A DNA stretch of 64,000 bases from Azospirillum baldaniorum (GTDB lineage: Bacteria > Pseudomonadota > Alphaproteobacteria > Azospirillales > Azospirillaceae), in contig NZ_CP022262.1 of assembly GCF_003119195.2 (NCBI RefSeq), forward strand, positions 629,001-693,000, read 5' to 3'. Position numbers and translations under genes: made by a program. The notes under the pieces are model-generated. The model searched no databases and had not been told where the DNA came from. It worked only from the letters and a program-made list of their open reading frames with translations. Positions 10,264 to 18,128 of the stretch are shown piece by piece. Positions within the stretch are counted from its first letter, which is position 1. Each line of letters begins with the position of its first letter.

Positions 10264-10868
10264 CCGGGATGATGCTCTATCTCAGCCTTGGGCTGATGGT
10301 GCTGACGGTGCTGTCCAACCGCTACTGGCGGCGGCAGCTGGAAGGTCTGCGGCAGGGCCAGCTGCGCATCCGTGAGAAGATGGAGGAGGTGGGGAAGGAC
10401 GTGGAGGACATCGCCACCGCCTATTCCCAGATCACCCAGAAGCACGCCGAGGCCGAGAAGCGCGCCCAGAAGGCGGAGCAGGACATGCAGGCCGCCCTGA
10501 ACGAACTGGAGGCGAGGCAGACCGCGCCGGTCGTGCGCTATCACGTGTTCGACCGCTCCGAACCCCGGCCGGGCCGGTTCTGGGAAGCCGCGGTGCGTCA
10601 CTTGCCGAGCGAGGCCACCGTGATGACCGGCCAGCGCGGCTGGGTGGGCATCCGCCGCTGTCTCCTGACCGCCGAAACGGAACGGGAGGTGCGCGAGCGC
10701 GTCAGTGCCCGCTACCCGCGCAAGGCCGGATTCCAGGTGCTGGAGGTGGTGCCCTGCCGGGTCGCCGGACTGTCGGTGAACCGCATCCCCGAACTCAGCA
10801 CCTTCCGCCGCTCCGCTCCGCCGGAGGAAGCCGCGCGGCCTCCCCGCCGGGCCGCCGGCGGCCGTTGA
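10260..10868 (+). CDS. Membrane-anchored coiled-coil protein B
   Basis: A 202-residue partner of the preceding gene: an N-terminal hydrophobic helix (residues 2-18), a long coiled coil (about 22-86, rich in E, K, Q and A), then a globular domain (RYHVFDRSEPRPGRFWEAAVRHLP onwards in parts), and a basic proline-rich tail. The FW-x-x-AV pattern in its globular part resembles the FWVRLAV of protein A, suggesting the two arose by duplication; that is inference. Translationally coupled to gene A through an ATGA overlap. Convergent with galU, which makes a precursor of surface polysaccharides; a link is only positional. Confidence 0.65.
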   Translation: MTGMMLYLSLGLMVLTVLSNRYWRRQLEGLRQGQLRIREKMEEVGKDVEDIATAYSQITQKHAEAEKRAQKAEQDMQAALNELEARQTAPVVRYHVFDRSEPRPGRFWEAAVRHLPSEATVMTGQRGWVGIRRCLLTAETEREVRERVSARYPRKAGFQVLEVVPCRVAGLSVNRIPELSTFRRSAPPEEAARPPRRAAGGR

Positions 10869-10896
10869 CGGGCGCCGGCCCCGCAGGAAAACGGCT

Positions 10897-10934
10897 GGCC
10901 CGCGGGAAAAGGGCGGCGCCCTTCCCCGCGGGCC
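10897..10934. terminator. Bidirectional hairpin between coiled-coil operon and galU
   Basis: A long inverted repeat: GGCCCGCGG at its left end pairs with CCGCGGGCC at its right end, with an inner AAGGGC/GCCCTT stem. It sits in the 73-bp gap between two convergent genes. It has no T tract of note but is the only strong structure there. Confidence 0.55.
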
Positions 10935-10941
10935 GTCCGCC

Positions 10942-11811
10942 TCAGCAGTACTTGCGCAGCATGTCGCGGACCTTGTCCGCCATGTCCGGACGGCGCAGCG
11001 CGTGGGCCAGCGTGGCTTCGATGAAGCCGACCTTGTCGCCGCAGTCGTAGCGTGTGCCTTCGAAGCGCAGGCCGTGGAACGGCTGCGTGCCGATCAGCTT
11101 GGCCATCGCGTCGGTGAGCTGGATCTCGTTGCCGGCGCCACGCTGCTGCTTCTCCAGATGGTCGAACACCTCCGGCTGCAGGATGTAGCGGCCGATGATC
11201 GACAGGGTGGAGGGCGCCTCTTCCGGCTTCGGCTTCTCGACGAGGCCGCGCACGGTGGCCAGACGGCCGTCGTCCTTCTCCACGTCCAGGATGCCGTAGC
11301 TGCTGGTCCGCTCGCGCGGGACGTCCACCACGGCGACGATGTTGCCGCCCACCTCGTTGTAGGCCTCCACCATCTGCTTCAGGCAGGGGGTGTCGCCCTG
11401 GACGAAGTCGTCGGGCAGGACGATGGCGAAGGGGTCGTTGCCGATCACCGCCCGCGCGCACCACACCGCGTGACCGAGGCCCAGCGGGACCTGCTGACGC
11501 GTGTAGAAGCAGCGGCCCGGCGCGATCTCGCTGTCGCGCACCACCTCGAGGGCGTCCTGCTTGCCGCGCTCCTCAAGGGTGCGGTTCAGTTCCGTGTCGG
11601 TGTCGAAATGGTCTTCGATGGCGCGCTTGCTGCGGCCGGTGACGAACACGAAATCCTCGATGCCGGCGGCCCGCGCCTCCTCCACGGCATGCTGAAGCAG
11701 AGGCCGGTCGACCAAAGGCAGCATTTCCTTCGGAATCGCCTTGGTGGCCGGCAGAAAGCGCGTACCGAGACCGGCGACGGGGAACACCACCTTGCGCACA
11801 GGCTTTCGCAT
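10942..11811 (-). CDS. galU: UTP--glucose-1-phosphate uridylyltransferase
   Basis: Makes UDP-glucose from UTP and glucose-1-phosphate, the precursor for exopolysaccharide, lipopolysaccharide and galactose metabolism. The 289-residue protein has the nucleotidyltransferase signature GLGTRFLPATKAIPKEMLP at about 14-32, the LPDDF metal-binding segment, VEKPKPEEAPS and GRYIL, all standard for bacterial GalU, and is of normal length. The ATG at 11811 follows AGAG with a longer than usual spacer. It is monocistronic, with its own promoter expected in the 133 bp to the J-domain gene upstream. Confidence 0.95.
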   Translation of the reverse strand: MRKPVRKVVFPVAGLGTRFLPATKAIPKEMLPLVDRPLLQHAVEEARAAGIEDFVFVTGRSKRAIEDHFDTDTELNRTLEERGKQDALEVVRDSEIAPGRCFYTRQQVPLGLGHAVWCARAVIGNDPFAIVLPDDFVQGDTPCLKQMVEAYNEVGGNIVAVVDVPRERTSSYGILDVEKDDGRLATVRGLVEKPKPEEAPSTLSIIGRYILQPEVFDHLEKQQRGAGNEIQLTDAMAKLIGTQPFHGLRFEGTRYDCGDKVGFIEATLAHALRRPDMADKVRDMLRKYC

Positions 11812-11944
11812 TGGGGTTCTCTTGTGGTTGCTTGAGGAAATACTTCGAATACGGAGACGATTCGCAGGTTTGCAAAACGCTCGTCCAGCTTTCTGCCACA
11901 GAGAATTCGGTGGCGCAACACCCCTTCCGTAACCCGGCAAAAGG

Positions 11945-12700
11945 TTAGTTGCGAAGCAGCAAATCCTTCGCTTGGTTGATCTTGGCCGCCAAATAGGTGG
12001 ACCCCCCATGATCTGGATGCACTTTCATCATCAGCCGTCGGTGTGCGTCCTTTACCTGTTCGGGTGTGGCTCCGGGCGACAACCCCAAAATATCATAGGC
12101 CTCGTCGCGGGTCATAGAACCGCCCCCACGACCGCCGCCACTGTCCTTGGAGCCGGGATTGTTCGCACCGCCAGCGGGTTGTTCTTCAGCGGTCTGCCAA
12201 CCGGGATGGGCACGCTCCAACCACGCTTCCAGCACGGAGGCCGATTGCGCATCGTCGCGCCGGCAATCCTCCAGCAGCGCCAGCAATTGCCCCAGGGTCA
12301 GCGACTCCAGCGTTCGCCCGCGCCACGGCCCGTGCAGCACCTCCCCCGCCATCACCCCGGTGTCGTGCTGCAGCGTCATCCGCAGATAGAGCGTCTCGAT
12401 TTGCGAGGTCTGTCCGCTGCCCGCGGAGGCTCCGTAGGACGAGGGGCGGAAGGCGTCGCGCAGCGTCCGCCAGCGTGTCAGCAACGGAAAGGCCAAGGCG
12501 CCCAGCATCATGGCGGTGCCCAGCCGCCCCGTCAGAGTCAGAATGACGACCGTCACGGCCGCCAGCGCGACGCCGCCATAGCGCACCGCCGTGGCGAGCG
12601 CACGCGGGTCCGCGGACACGAAGACGCGGGCCAGCATGGCAAGGCCGGCCACCAGAGCGATGCCCAGGAGAAAAAACCCAAACATCCCGCTCTGCCCCAT
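11945..12700 (-). CDS. Membrane protein with C-terminal J domain
   Basis: Membrane-tethered DnaJ-like co-chaperone, 251 residues. Two or three hydrophobic helices occupy about residues 5-75, a middle helical domain (about 100-170) resembles the part found in other alphaproteobacterial TIM14/Pam18-like proteins, a Gly/Ser linker follows, and the J domain is at 198-251 with the HPD motif at 228-230. It should recruit DnaK to the inner membrane, as the mitochondrial Pam18 does. It starts 18 bp after the VWA gene stop, so both are one transcript. A second possible start is the Met at residue 6. Confidence 0.8.
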   Translation of the reverse strand: MGQSGMFGFFLLGIALVAGLAMLARVFVSADPRALATAVRYGGVALAAVTVVILTLTGRLGTAMMLGALAFPLLTRWRTLRDAFRPSSYGASAGSGQTSQIETLYLRMTLQHDTGVMAGEVLHGPWRGRTLESLTLGQLLALLEDCRRDDAQSASVLEAWLERAHPGWQTAEEQPAGGANNPGSKDSGGGRGGGSMTRDEAYDILGLSPGATPEQVKDAHRRLMMKVHPDHGGSTYLAAKINQAKDLLLRN

Positions 12701-12718
12701 CTCTAGCCGAATCCTGCC

Positions 12719-13465
12719 CTATGATGCATGGGTTTGGTCTCCGCGTCCCCCCTGTCCGCTCCCAAGCTGGCTGGTGAGAAGCCGCACCGCGTCTCCCCTC
12801 CCGCGGCTGTAATGCTCCAGCGCGGCCCGGCCGCCCGCCGCATAGACGGCGACCGCGCTCAGCAGGTCCCGCAATTGCTGGGCGGACGAGCCGTCGAACG
12901 GGCAATAGGCGCCGCCGCTCAGCCGCGCGATGGTCTGGAAGGCGCGTTTGGCGATCAGGTCCCCCCGCTCGTGGAAGATGAAGACGGGAACGCCCAGCAG
13001 CCCCAACTGGCCCGCCTGATGGGCGAGCTGATCGACGTCCTCCTCCATGCAGTCGCCGACGAAGACCAGCGCGTTGACCTTGCGGTCCCGCGTCTGCTTG
13101 ATGCAGTGCCCCAGCACCCGCGCGATCTGGGTCTGGCCGGCCATGCAGGACACCGCGGTCATCCGCCGCAGCAGGTCCTGCGCGTTGCCGACCCAGGGGC
13201 TGGCCTGGCATTCACGGAATCCCCGGTAGTAGACGAGCTGGATGTCCAGCCCGCCCAGCGCGGAGGTCGCCTGGAACATCTCCCCTTGGATCTGGCAGGC
13301 GCGGTCCCAGGTCGGCTCGCGGCTGGCCGTGGCGTCCATGGCGAACATCAGGCGCCCGCGCGGCCCCCCCGTTGCCCGTGGAAGGGCCGCCACACGGCTC
13401 AGGAAATCGTCCACCTCGGTCTGGGTGGACCGCTGCTGCGCCGGCAGATTGTCGCGTTCAGCCAT
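12719..13465 (-). CDS. VWA-domain protein
   Basis: A 248-residue von Willebrand A-type protein. The metal-ion-dependent adhesion site is visible as DATAS (D44, T46, S48), with strand and helix order continuing through VNALVFVGDCMEEDVDQL, a typical second metal-site region. There is no signal peptide, so a cytosolic role in complex assembly is likely. Start choice: the ATG at 13465 follows GAAGGG by nine bases; ATGs at 13474 and 13498 are possible alternatives. It precedes the J-domain gene by 18 bp, so the two probably work together; the function of the pair is unknown to me. Confidence 0.75.
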   Translation of the reverse strand: MAERDNLPAQQRSTQTEVDDFLSRVAALPRATGGPRGRLMFAMDATASREPTWDRACQIQGEMFQATSALGGLDIQLVYYRGFRECQASPWVGNAQDLLRRMTAVSCMAGQTQIARVLGHCIKQTRDRKVNALVFVGDCMEEDVDQLAHQAGQLGLLGVPVFIFHERGDLIAKRAFQTIARLSGGAYCPFDGSSAQQLRDLLSAVAVYAAGGRAALEHYSRGRGDAVRLLTSQLGSGQGGRGDQTHAS

Positions 13466-13661
13466 CGCCCGCATCCCTTCGCCACGGTGCTTCGTCATTC
13501 CGTAAAGATGGGCGGCGCGGCGGCATGGGTCCAGACTCGTCCATCCAAGACTCGTCCACAACGCCGCCCGTTGGGCAACAGGCTGTGCGCCGATAGGGTT
13601 CCGCGACGCGGAACATCCGGCGGGCTTGCCCCTCCCCCCGCGCCGTGCTTGGGTGGCGCCC

Positions 13662-14372
13662 ATGAGCGACGCCGGAACCACCTTCACCCCCGCCACGCTG
13701 CGCGCCCGAATCCTGCACGAGGATGAGGACGTCTTCATCATCGACAAGCCCGCCGGGCTGGCCGTGCACAAGGCCGGGCGGATCACCGACCATCTCGACC
13801 TCTATCTGCCCTTCCTGGCGGAGGGGGACGGCACGCCGCCGCGGCTGGCCCACCGGCTGGACCGCGACACGGCGGGCTGCCTTGTGCTCGGCCGGTCACT
13901 CTGGGCGCTGAAGCGGCTGGGCGACATGTTCGCCGCCGGCCATGTCGAGAAGACCTACTGGGCAATCAGCGAGGGCATCCCGGAGACGGCGGAGGGGGTC
14001 ATCGACTTCCCGCTGCTGAAGCTGCTGATCCCCGGCGCCTGGAACATCGTGACGCACCCCACCGGCCAGCCCGCCGTCACCCAGTACAAGGTGCTGGGAA
14101 CCGGCAACGGGCGGGCATGGCTGGAGCTGAGGCCACGGACCGGGCGCACGCATCAGCTCCGCGTCCACAGCGCGGCCATCGGCTGCCCGCTGGTGGGAGA
14201 GCCCTATTACGGTCCGGTGCGCGTGCCGCCGGGAAACCTGCATCTGCTGGCGCGGTCGGTCACCTTCACCATGGCCTTCGACCGCGAGCCGGTCACCGCC
14301 CTGGCGCCGCCCCCGCCGCACATGCAGGACGCTCTGGCCGCCTGCGGCTGGACGGAACGAAGCGGGGCGTAA
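13662..14372 (+). CDS. RluA-family pseudouridine synthase
   Basis: Converts uridine to pseudouridine in rRNA or tRNA. The 236-residue protein has the RluA catalytic motif HRLDRDTAGCLVLG (Asp in RLD-R-DT is the nucleophile), the preceding VFIIDKPAGLAVH segment, and the C-terminal RTGRTHQLRVH motif. There is no S4 domain. The target position cannot be told from the sequence. The ATG at 13662 lacks a clear ribosome site; a GTG at 13644 in frame is possible. Convergent with the BMP gene, with only 3 bp between the two stops. Confidence 0.88.
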   Translation: MSDAGTTFTPATLRARILHEDEDVFIIDKPAGLAVHKAGRITDHLDLYLPFLAEGDGTPPRLAHRLDRDTAGCLVLGRSLWALKRLGDMFAAGHVEKTYWAISEGIPETAEGVIDFPLLKLLIPGAWNIVTHPTGQPAVTQYKVLGTGNGRAWLELRPRTGRTHQLRVHSAAIGCPLVGEPYYGPVRVPPGNLHLLARSVTFTMAFDREPVTALAPPPPHMQDALAACGWTERSGA

Positions 14373-14375
14373 GGG

Positions 14376-15527
14376 TCAGCGCCCGACCTCGGTGACTCCG
14401 TCGGCCAGCCAGACCATGCGGCCAAGCTCCGCGTCGCCGCCGCGCAGGGCCTTGCCCTTGGCAACCACCGTCCGCCCGGTGTTGTCCTGGATCGGCCCGC
14501 GGAAGACGGTGGCGTTGCCGTTGGCGAGCTGCATCCGCGCCGCGTCGGCGTGCGCCCGCGCCTCCACCCCCACCGCCGGACCGTAGGCGGTGTTGCGCAC
14601 GAAGCCCTGGTCGAAGCCGCCCTGGCGCAGATGCTTCCACGGCTTCCCCGCGGCGATCAGCGCGACGGTCTCGGCATAGGCCCTTTCCCAGGCCCATTCG
14701 GCCCCGGTCAGGAAGCCCTGCGGGGCGAAGGCCGACAGGTCGGTGTGCAGGCCGCAGCACAGGATGCCGTGGGCCTCCGCCACCTCGCAGACCGGGCGGG
14801 CCCCGTCGAGCTGGGCGGCCAGCACGTCGGCGCCGCCCTCGGCCAGGGCGCGGGCGGCCTCCGCGACCTGCTGCGGCGTCGCCGCCTCGCCGACGAAGGC
14901 GACGCGCAGCGCGGTGGCGGAATCGGCGCGCCGGGCGCCCAGCGCGAAGGCGTTCACGCAGCGCAGCACGTCCGGTGCGGGGTGGGAAGCGACGAGACCG
15001 ATCGTCTTGGCCCGGCTGGCGTAGCCCGCGACGAGGCCGGAGATGTGCTGCGCTTCCTCCAGATAGCCTTCGAAGAAGCCGGTGTTGATCGGCAGCCGCT
15101 CGCGATCCAGCGGCGCGCCGGCAAACAGGAACACCGTGTCGCGGTGGGCGTCGGCCTGGGCCAGCAGCCCCGGCAGGGCGTCACCCGCAGCGGTGACGAT
15201 GACGATCCGGCAGCCCTCGGGGCCGACCAGTTCCTCGGCCGTGGCGGCCAGCGTGCCGGCGGCGTGCTCCCGCTCCTCCAGCCGCAAGCCGGGCAAACCG
15301 GTCAGGGCGCGGGCGGCCTCCGCATGGGCTTGGTTGAAGCCGAAATCCGCGCGGTCCCCGCAGTAGAGGACGCCGACGCCCAAGTCGGACGATCCAAGGG
15401 CGGGCGATCCAAGGGTGGACGGTGCCGAGGGTGCCGATTGCCCCAACGCCTGGGGCGCCGTCAGAAGCATGGCCGCGGCCCCGAACGCCCGGAGGACATC
15501 CCGGCGGTTATGGGTCAATGTCTTCAT
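14376..15527 (-). CDS. BMP-family ABC transporter substrate-binding protein, second copy
   Basis: A 383-residue periplasmic binding protein of the BMP/Med family. It has an N-terminal Tat-like signal (NRRDVLRAFGAAAML), then a low-complexity Ser/Pro/Gly/Leu linker (about 30-50) encoded by short direct repeats near 15385-15415, then the ligand-binding domain with DFGFNQAH, INTGFFEGYLEEAQHISG and GFVRNTAYGPAV. The ATG at 15527 has a GGGAGGCGGGC leader. Like the copy at 6.4 kb it has no transporter genes beside it. The two copies are clearly divergent in sequence, so they probably bind different ligands. Confidence 0.83.
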   Translation of the reverse strand: MKTLTHNRRDVLRAFGAAAMLLTAPQALGQSAPSAPSTLGSPALGSSDLGVGVLYCGDRADFGFNQAHAEAARALTGLPGLRLEEREHAAGTLAATAEELVGPEGCRIVIVTAAGDALPGLLAQADAHRDTVFLFAGAPLDRERLPINTGFFEGYLEEAQHISGLVAGYASRAKTIGLVASHPAPDVLRCVNAFALGARRADSATALRVAFVGEAATPQQVAEAARALAEGGADVLAAQLDGARPVCEVAEAHGILCCGLHTDLSAFAPQGFLTGAEWAWERAYAETVALIAAGKPWKHLRQGGFDQGFVRNTAYGPAVGVEARAHADAARMQLANGNATVFRGPIQDNTGRTVVAKGKALRGGDAELGRMVWLADGVTEVGR

Positions 15528-15620
15528 GCCCGCCTCCCGATGACGGGGGACTATAACCTCCGGAAGGCGGTCGAACCAAGCAATTCGCCTCAATTCCCGT
15601 TCCGAAGCCCGTCCGGAGCC

Positions 15621-16058
15621 TCAAAACGGCGCATTGCGCAGCGGAATCGGCGCCCCGTCCGGCCAATGCAGCAGATGGCTGGCGCAGCGGCGGCAATCGC
15701 TGCTCCCAAAGCCGGGAACCGGCACCGGCAGGCCGGACAGCGCTACGACCAGGGCGCATTCGTCGCCGTCGGGAACGATCCAGGCGCCGAGCATCCGCCC
15801 CGCCGCGGTCAGCCGGTCGATGTGCCAGCGCTCCGGCTTGCCCTGGCGGAAATGGCGCCCCACCCGCGCGCGCAGGCCACCCGGCCCCCGCGCGCTGCCG
15901 CAGTAGAGGTAACGGCCCGGCGCCAGCACGCGCTCCGGCTTGCCGGGCAGGCGAAGCGGCAGGTCCCGGTCCAGCGCGATCAGCAGCACATAGGCTCCGG
16001 GCTCGGGCGGCAGGGTGTCGGGGCGGTCGTGGAATTGCGGATCGGGCGGCATGGCCAT
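15621..16058 (-). CDS. DUF123 (GIY-YIG superfamily) protein
   Basis: A 145-residue protein of the DUF123 group, distantly related to GIY-YIG nucleases. Recognisable features are GAYVLLIAL, the YLYCGSARGPGGLRARVGRH segment and WHIDRLTAAG, and a late cluster of cysteines (SSDCRRCASH), all in family order. In relatives this domain stands alone or is fused to endonuclease III; its activity has not been established to my knowledge. Two Met codons (16058 and 16052) are possible starts. Divergent from bioF across 88 bp. Confidence 0.78.
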   Translation of the reverse strand: MAMPPDPQFHDRPDTLPPEPGAYVLLIALDRDLPLRLPGKPERVLAPGRYLYCGSARGPGGLRARVGRHFRQGKPERWHIDRLTAAGRMLGAWIVPDGDECALVVALSGLPVPVPGFGSSDCRRCASHLLHWPDGAPIPLRNAPF

Positions 16059-16146
16059 GCCAGTCTACCGCCGCCGAAGCGTGGGGGCACCGGTTGTTAA
16101 TCGGACCTTTCGCCCCAGCGGCGCGCTCTGCTATCACGCCCGCATC

Positions 16147-17328
16147 ATGTCCCTGCTCGACCCGCTGTTCCGCCAGCATCTCGACCGCCTCGACCGGCGC
16201 CACACGCGCCGCACCCTGCTGCCCGTGCGCCCGGAGGGGGCGGGGCGCATCCGGCGCGGCGGGCGGACGCTGCTGAACTTCTCCAGCAACGACTATCTCG
16301 GCCTCGCCTCCCATCCGCTGCTGGTGGAGCGCGCCGGCGACTGGACGCGGCGCTGGGGGGCGGGGGCCACGGCGTCGCGTCTCGTCTGCGGCACGCTGGA
16401 GCTTCACGCGGAGGTCGAGGCGAAGCTCGCCCGGCTCAAGGGCACGGAGGCGGCGCTTCTGTTCAATTCCGGCTGGCAGGCCAACGCCGCCGTCCTGCCC
16501 GCCCTGTTCGACCGCGAGCTTCTGGGCGTGGAGGCCCAGGTCTTCACCGACCGGCTGAACCACGCCAGCCTGCACCATGGCTGCGCCGCCGCCGGGGTGC
16601 GGCAGATCCGCTTCCGCCACAACGACCTCGACCATCTGGAAACGCTTCTGTCCCAACGCACGGGCGAGCCGGGCATGCGCTTCATCGTGACGGAGAGCGT
16701 CTTCAGCATGGACGGCGACCGCGCCGACGTGCCGGCGCTGGCCGCGCTGGCGGAGCGGCACGGCGCTTTCCTGTTCCTTGACGAGGCGCACGCGACCGGC
16801 GTGCTCGGCCCGCGCGGGATGGGGCTGGCGGCGCTGGGCGGCGGGCGCGTGGACCTCGCCATGGGCACCTTCAGCAAGGCGCTGGGCGGCTTCGGTGCCT
16901 ACGTGGCGGGGTCGAGGGAACTCTGCGACTATCTGGTGAACCGCTGCGGCGGGCTGATCTACGCCACCGCCCTGCCGCCCGCCGTGCTGGGGGCGATGGA
17001 CGCGGCGCTCGACCTCGTGCCGAAGCTGGACGCGGAGCGTGCGCGGCTCCAGGCCATGGCCGAACGGCTGCGGACCGCCTTGCACGGGCTGGGCGTCGCC
17101 ACGGCGGGGTCGAGCACGCAGATCGTCCCGGCCATCACCGGAGCGGAGGAGGACGCGCTGGCCCTCGGCCGGCGGCTGGAGGAGCGCGGCATCCTGGGCA
17201 TCGCCATCCGCCCGCCGACCGTTCCGCCGGGCACCAGCCGCCTGCGCTTCGCCCTGTCCGCCGCCCACACGGACGCCGACCTGGAGACGTTGGTGAGCGC
17301 GGTGGCCGACGCCTGGAGCCGGCGATGA
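16147..17328 (+). CDS. bioF: 8-amino-7-oxononanoate synthase
   Basis: PLP enzyme that condenses pimeloyl-ACP/CoA with L-alanine, the first step of biotin ring assembly. It has 393 residues with DEAHATG at 212-218 and the PLP lysine K244 in GTFSKALGG, as in BioF and other alpha-oxoamine synthases. The start chosen is the ATG at 16147; the frame is open further upstream to 16015 but that part overlaps the divergent DUF123 gene. It heads a five-gene biotin operon and overlaps the next gene by 4 bp. I see no BioR-like or BirA-like operator in the 88-bp upstream region. Confidence 0.94.
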   Translation: MSLLDPLFRQHLDRLDRRHTRRTLLPVRPEGAGRIRRGGRTLLNFSSNDYLGLASHPLLVERAGDWTRRWGAGATASRLVCGTLELHAEVEAKLARLKGTEAALLFNSGWQANAAVLPALFDRELLGVEAQVFTDRLNHASLHHGCAAAGVRQIRFRHNDLDHLETLLSQRTGEPGMRFIVTESVFSMDGDRADVPALAALAERHGAFLFLDEAHATGVLGPRGMGLAALGGGRVDLAMGTFSKALGGFGAYVAGSRELCDYLVNRCGGLIYATALPPAVLGAMDAALDLVPKLDAERARLQAMAERLRTALHGLGVATAGSSTQIVPAITGAEEDALALGRRLEERGILGIAIRPPTVPPGTSRLRFALSAAHTDADLETLVSAVADAWSRR

Positions 17329-18128
17329 CTCGGCCGGCGATGACCCAGCCGCTGTTCGTTTTCGTCCATGGCTGGGGGTTCGGCCCCGCCGTCTGGGATG
17401 GTTTGCGGAACGCCCTTTCCGAGGTGGAGAGCGTGGCGGTGGATCTGGGCTTCTGCGGCCCGCCATTGATTCCTGCGCTCCCCACCGGACGCCCCGTCGT
17501 CGCGGTTGGTCATTCCTTCGGGGGGCTGTGGCTGCTGCACGAGCGGCCCTTCGCCTGGGACGGGCTGGTGCTGGTCAACGGCTTCCCCCGCTTCACCGAG
17601 GGCGACGGCTTCGCCCCCGCCACGCCGCGCCGGCTGCTGGACCGCATGATCGCGCGCTTCGACACGGCACCGGAGGCGGTGACCGCGGACTTCCTGCGCC
17701 GCTGCGGTGTCGAGACTCCATTGCCCGAGGGGCTGGACGCGGCCCGGCTGGGCGACGCGCTGCGGGCGCTGCGCGACTGGGACGCCCGCGACGCGCTCAC
17801 CGGCCCAGTGCTGGCCCTGGCGGGGGCGCAGGACCCCATCGTCCCGCCGGCCATGACTGAACAGGCGTTTCACGACCACTCTGTCCCTCGCCCCTCCGGG
17901 GAGAGGGTGGTGCCGAAGGCGCCGGGTGAGGGGGTTCTCGGGGAACCGGACGATCAGGCATTGCGCAACCCCCTCACCCTAACCCTCTCCCCAGGGGGGA
18001 GAGGGGATGGTGGATACGGTCAGATTTCGGTCGAGTGGCACCCGGAGGGCGGGCATCTGCTGCCGCTGACCGCGCCGGGCTGGTGCGCGGAGCGGATCGC
18101 CGCCTTCGCCGCCGGACTGACGGCATGA
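17325..18128 (+). CDS. bioH: BioH-like alpha/beta hydrolase carrying an in-frame repeat insertion
   Basis: Carboxylesterase expected to hydrolyse pimeloyl-ACP methyl ester, ending the BioC-BioH route to pimelate. The 267-residue protein has the nucleophile S64 in GHSFG, the acid D170 in AGAQDPIVPP and H244 in EGGHLLP. Residues about 186-232 (starting SVPRPSGERV) do not belong to the fold: they are encoded by a palindromic DNA repeat (17885-18006) that also occurs between genes at 47.9 and 57.9 kb. Without it the protein would be about 220 residues. The insertion keeps the frame and lies in the loop between Asp and His. It overlaps bioF and bioCD by 4 bp each. ATG 17340 is an alternative start. 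Confidence 0.85.
   Translation: MTRPAMTQPLFVFVHGWGFGPAVWDGLRNALSEVESVAVDLGFCGPPLIPALPTGRPVVAVGHSFGGLWLLHERPFAWDGLVLVNGFPRFTEGDGFAPATPRRLLDRMIARFDTAPEAVTADFLRRCGVETPLPEGLDAARLGDALRALRDWDARDALTGPVLALAGAQDPIVPPAMTEQAFHDHSVPRPSGERVVPKAPGEGVLGEPDDQALRNPLTLTLSPGGRGDGGYGQISVEWHPEGGHLLPLTAPGWCAERIAAFAAGLTA
17885..18006. repeat. Palindromic repeat, copy A (inside bioH-like gene)
   Basis: Composite palindrome of about 122 bp: a first hairpin (CCCTCGCCCC / GGGGAGAGGG), a small GC hairpin, a GTGAGGGGG arm that pairs with CCCCCTCAC some 40 bp later, then CCTAA and a closing CCCTCTCCCC / GGGGAGAGGGG hairpin. The same order of parts occurs in copies B and C between genes. Here it is read through as part of the bioH-like protein. 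Confidence 0.85.

Noticed and set aside
16059-16146. BioR-type operator in front of bioF
   Set aside because: No TTATCTATAA-like sequence is present in the 88 bp; regulation of the biotin operon is left open.
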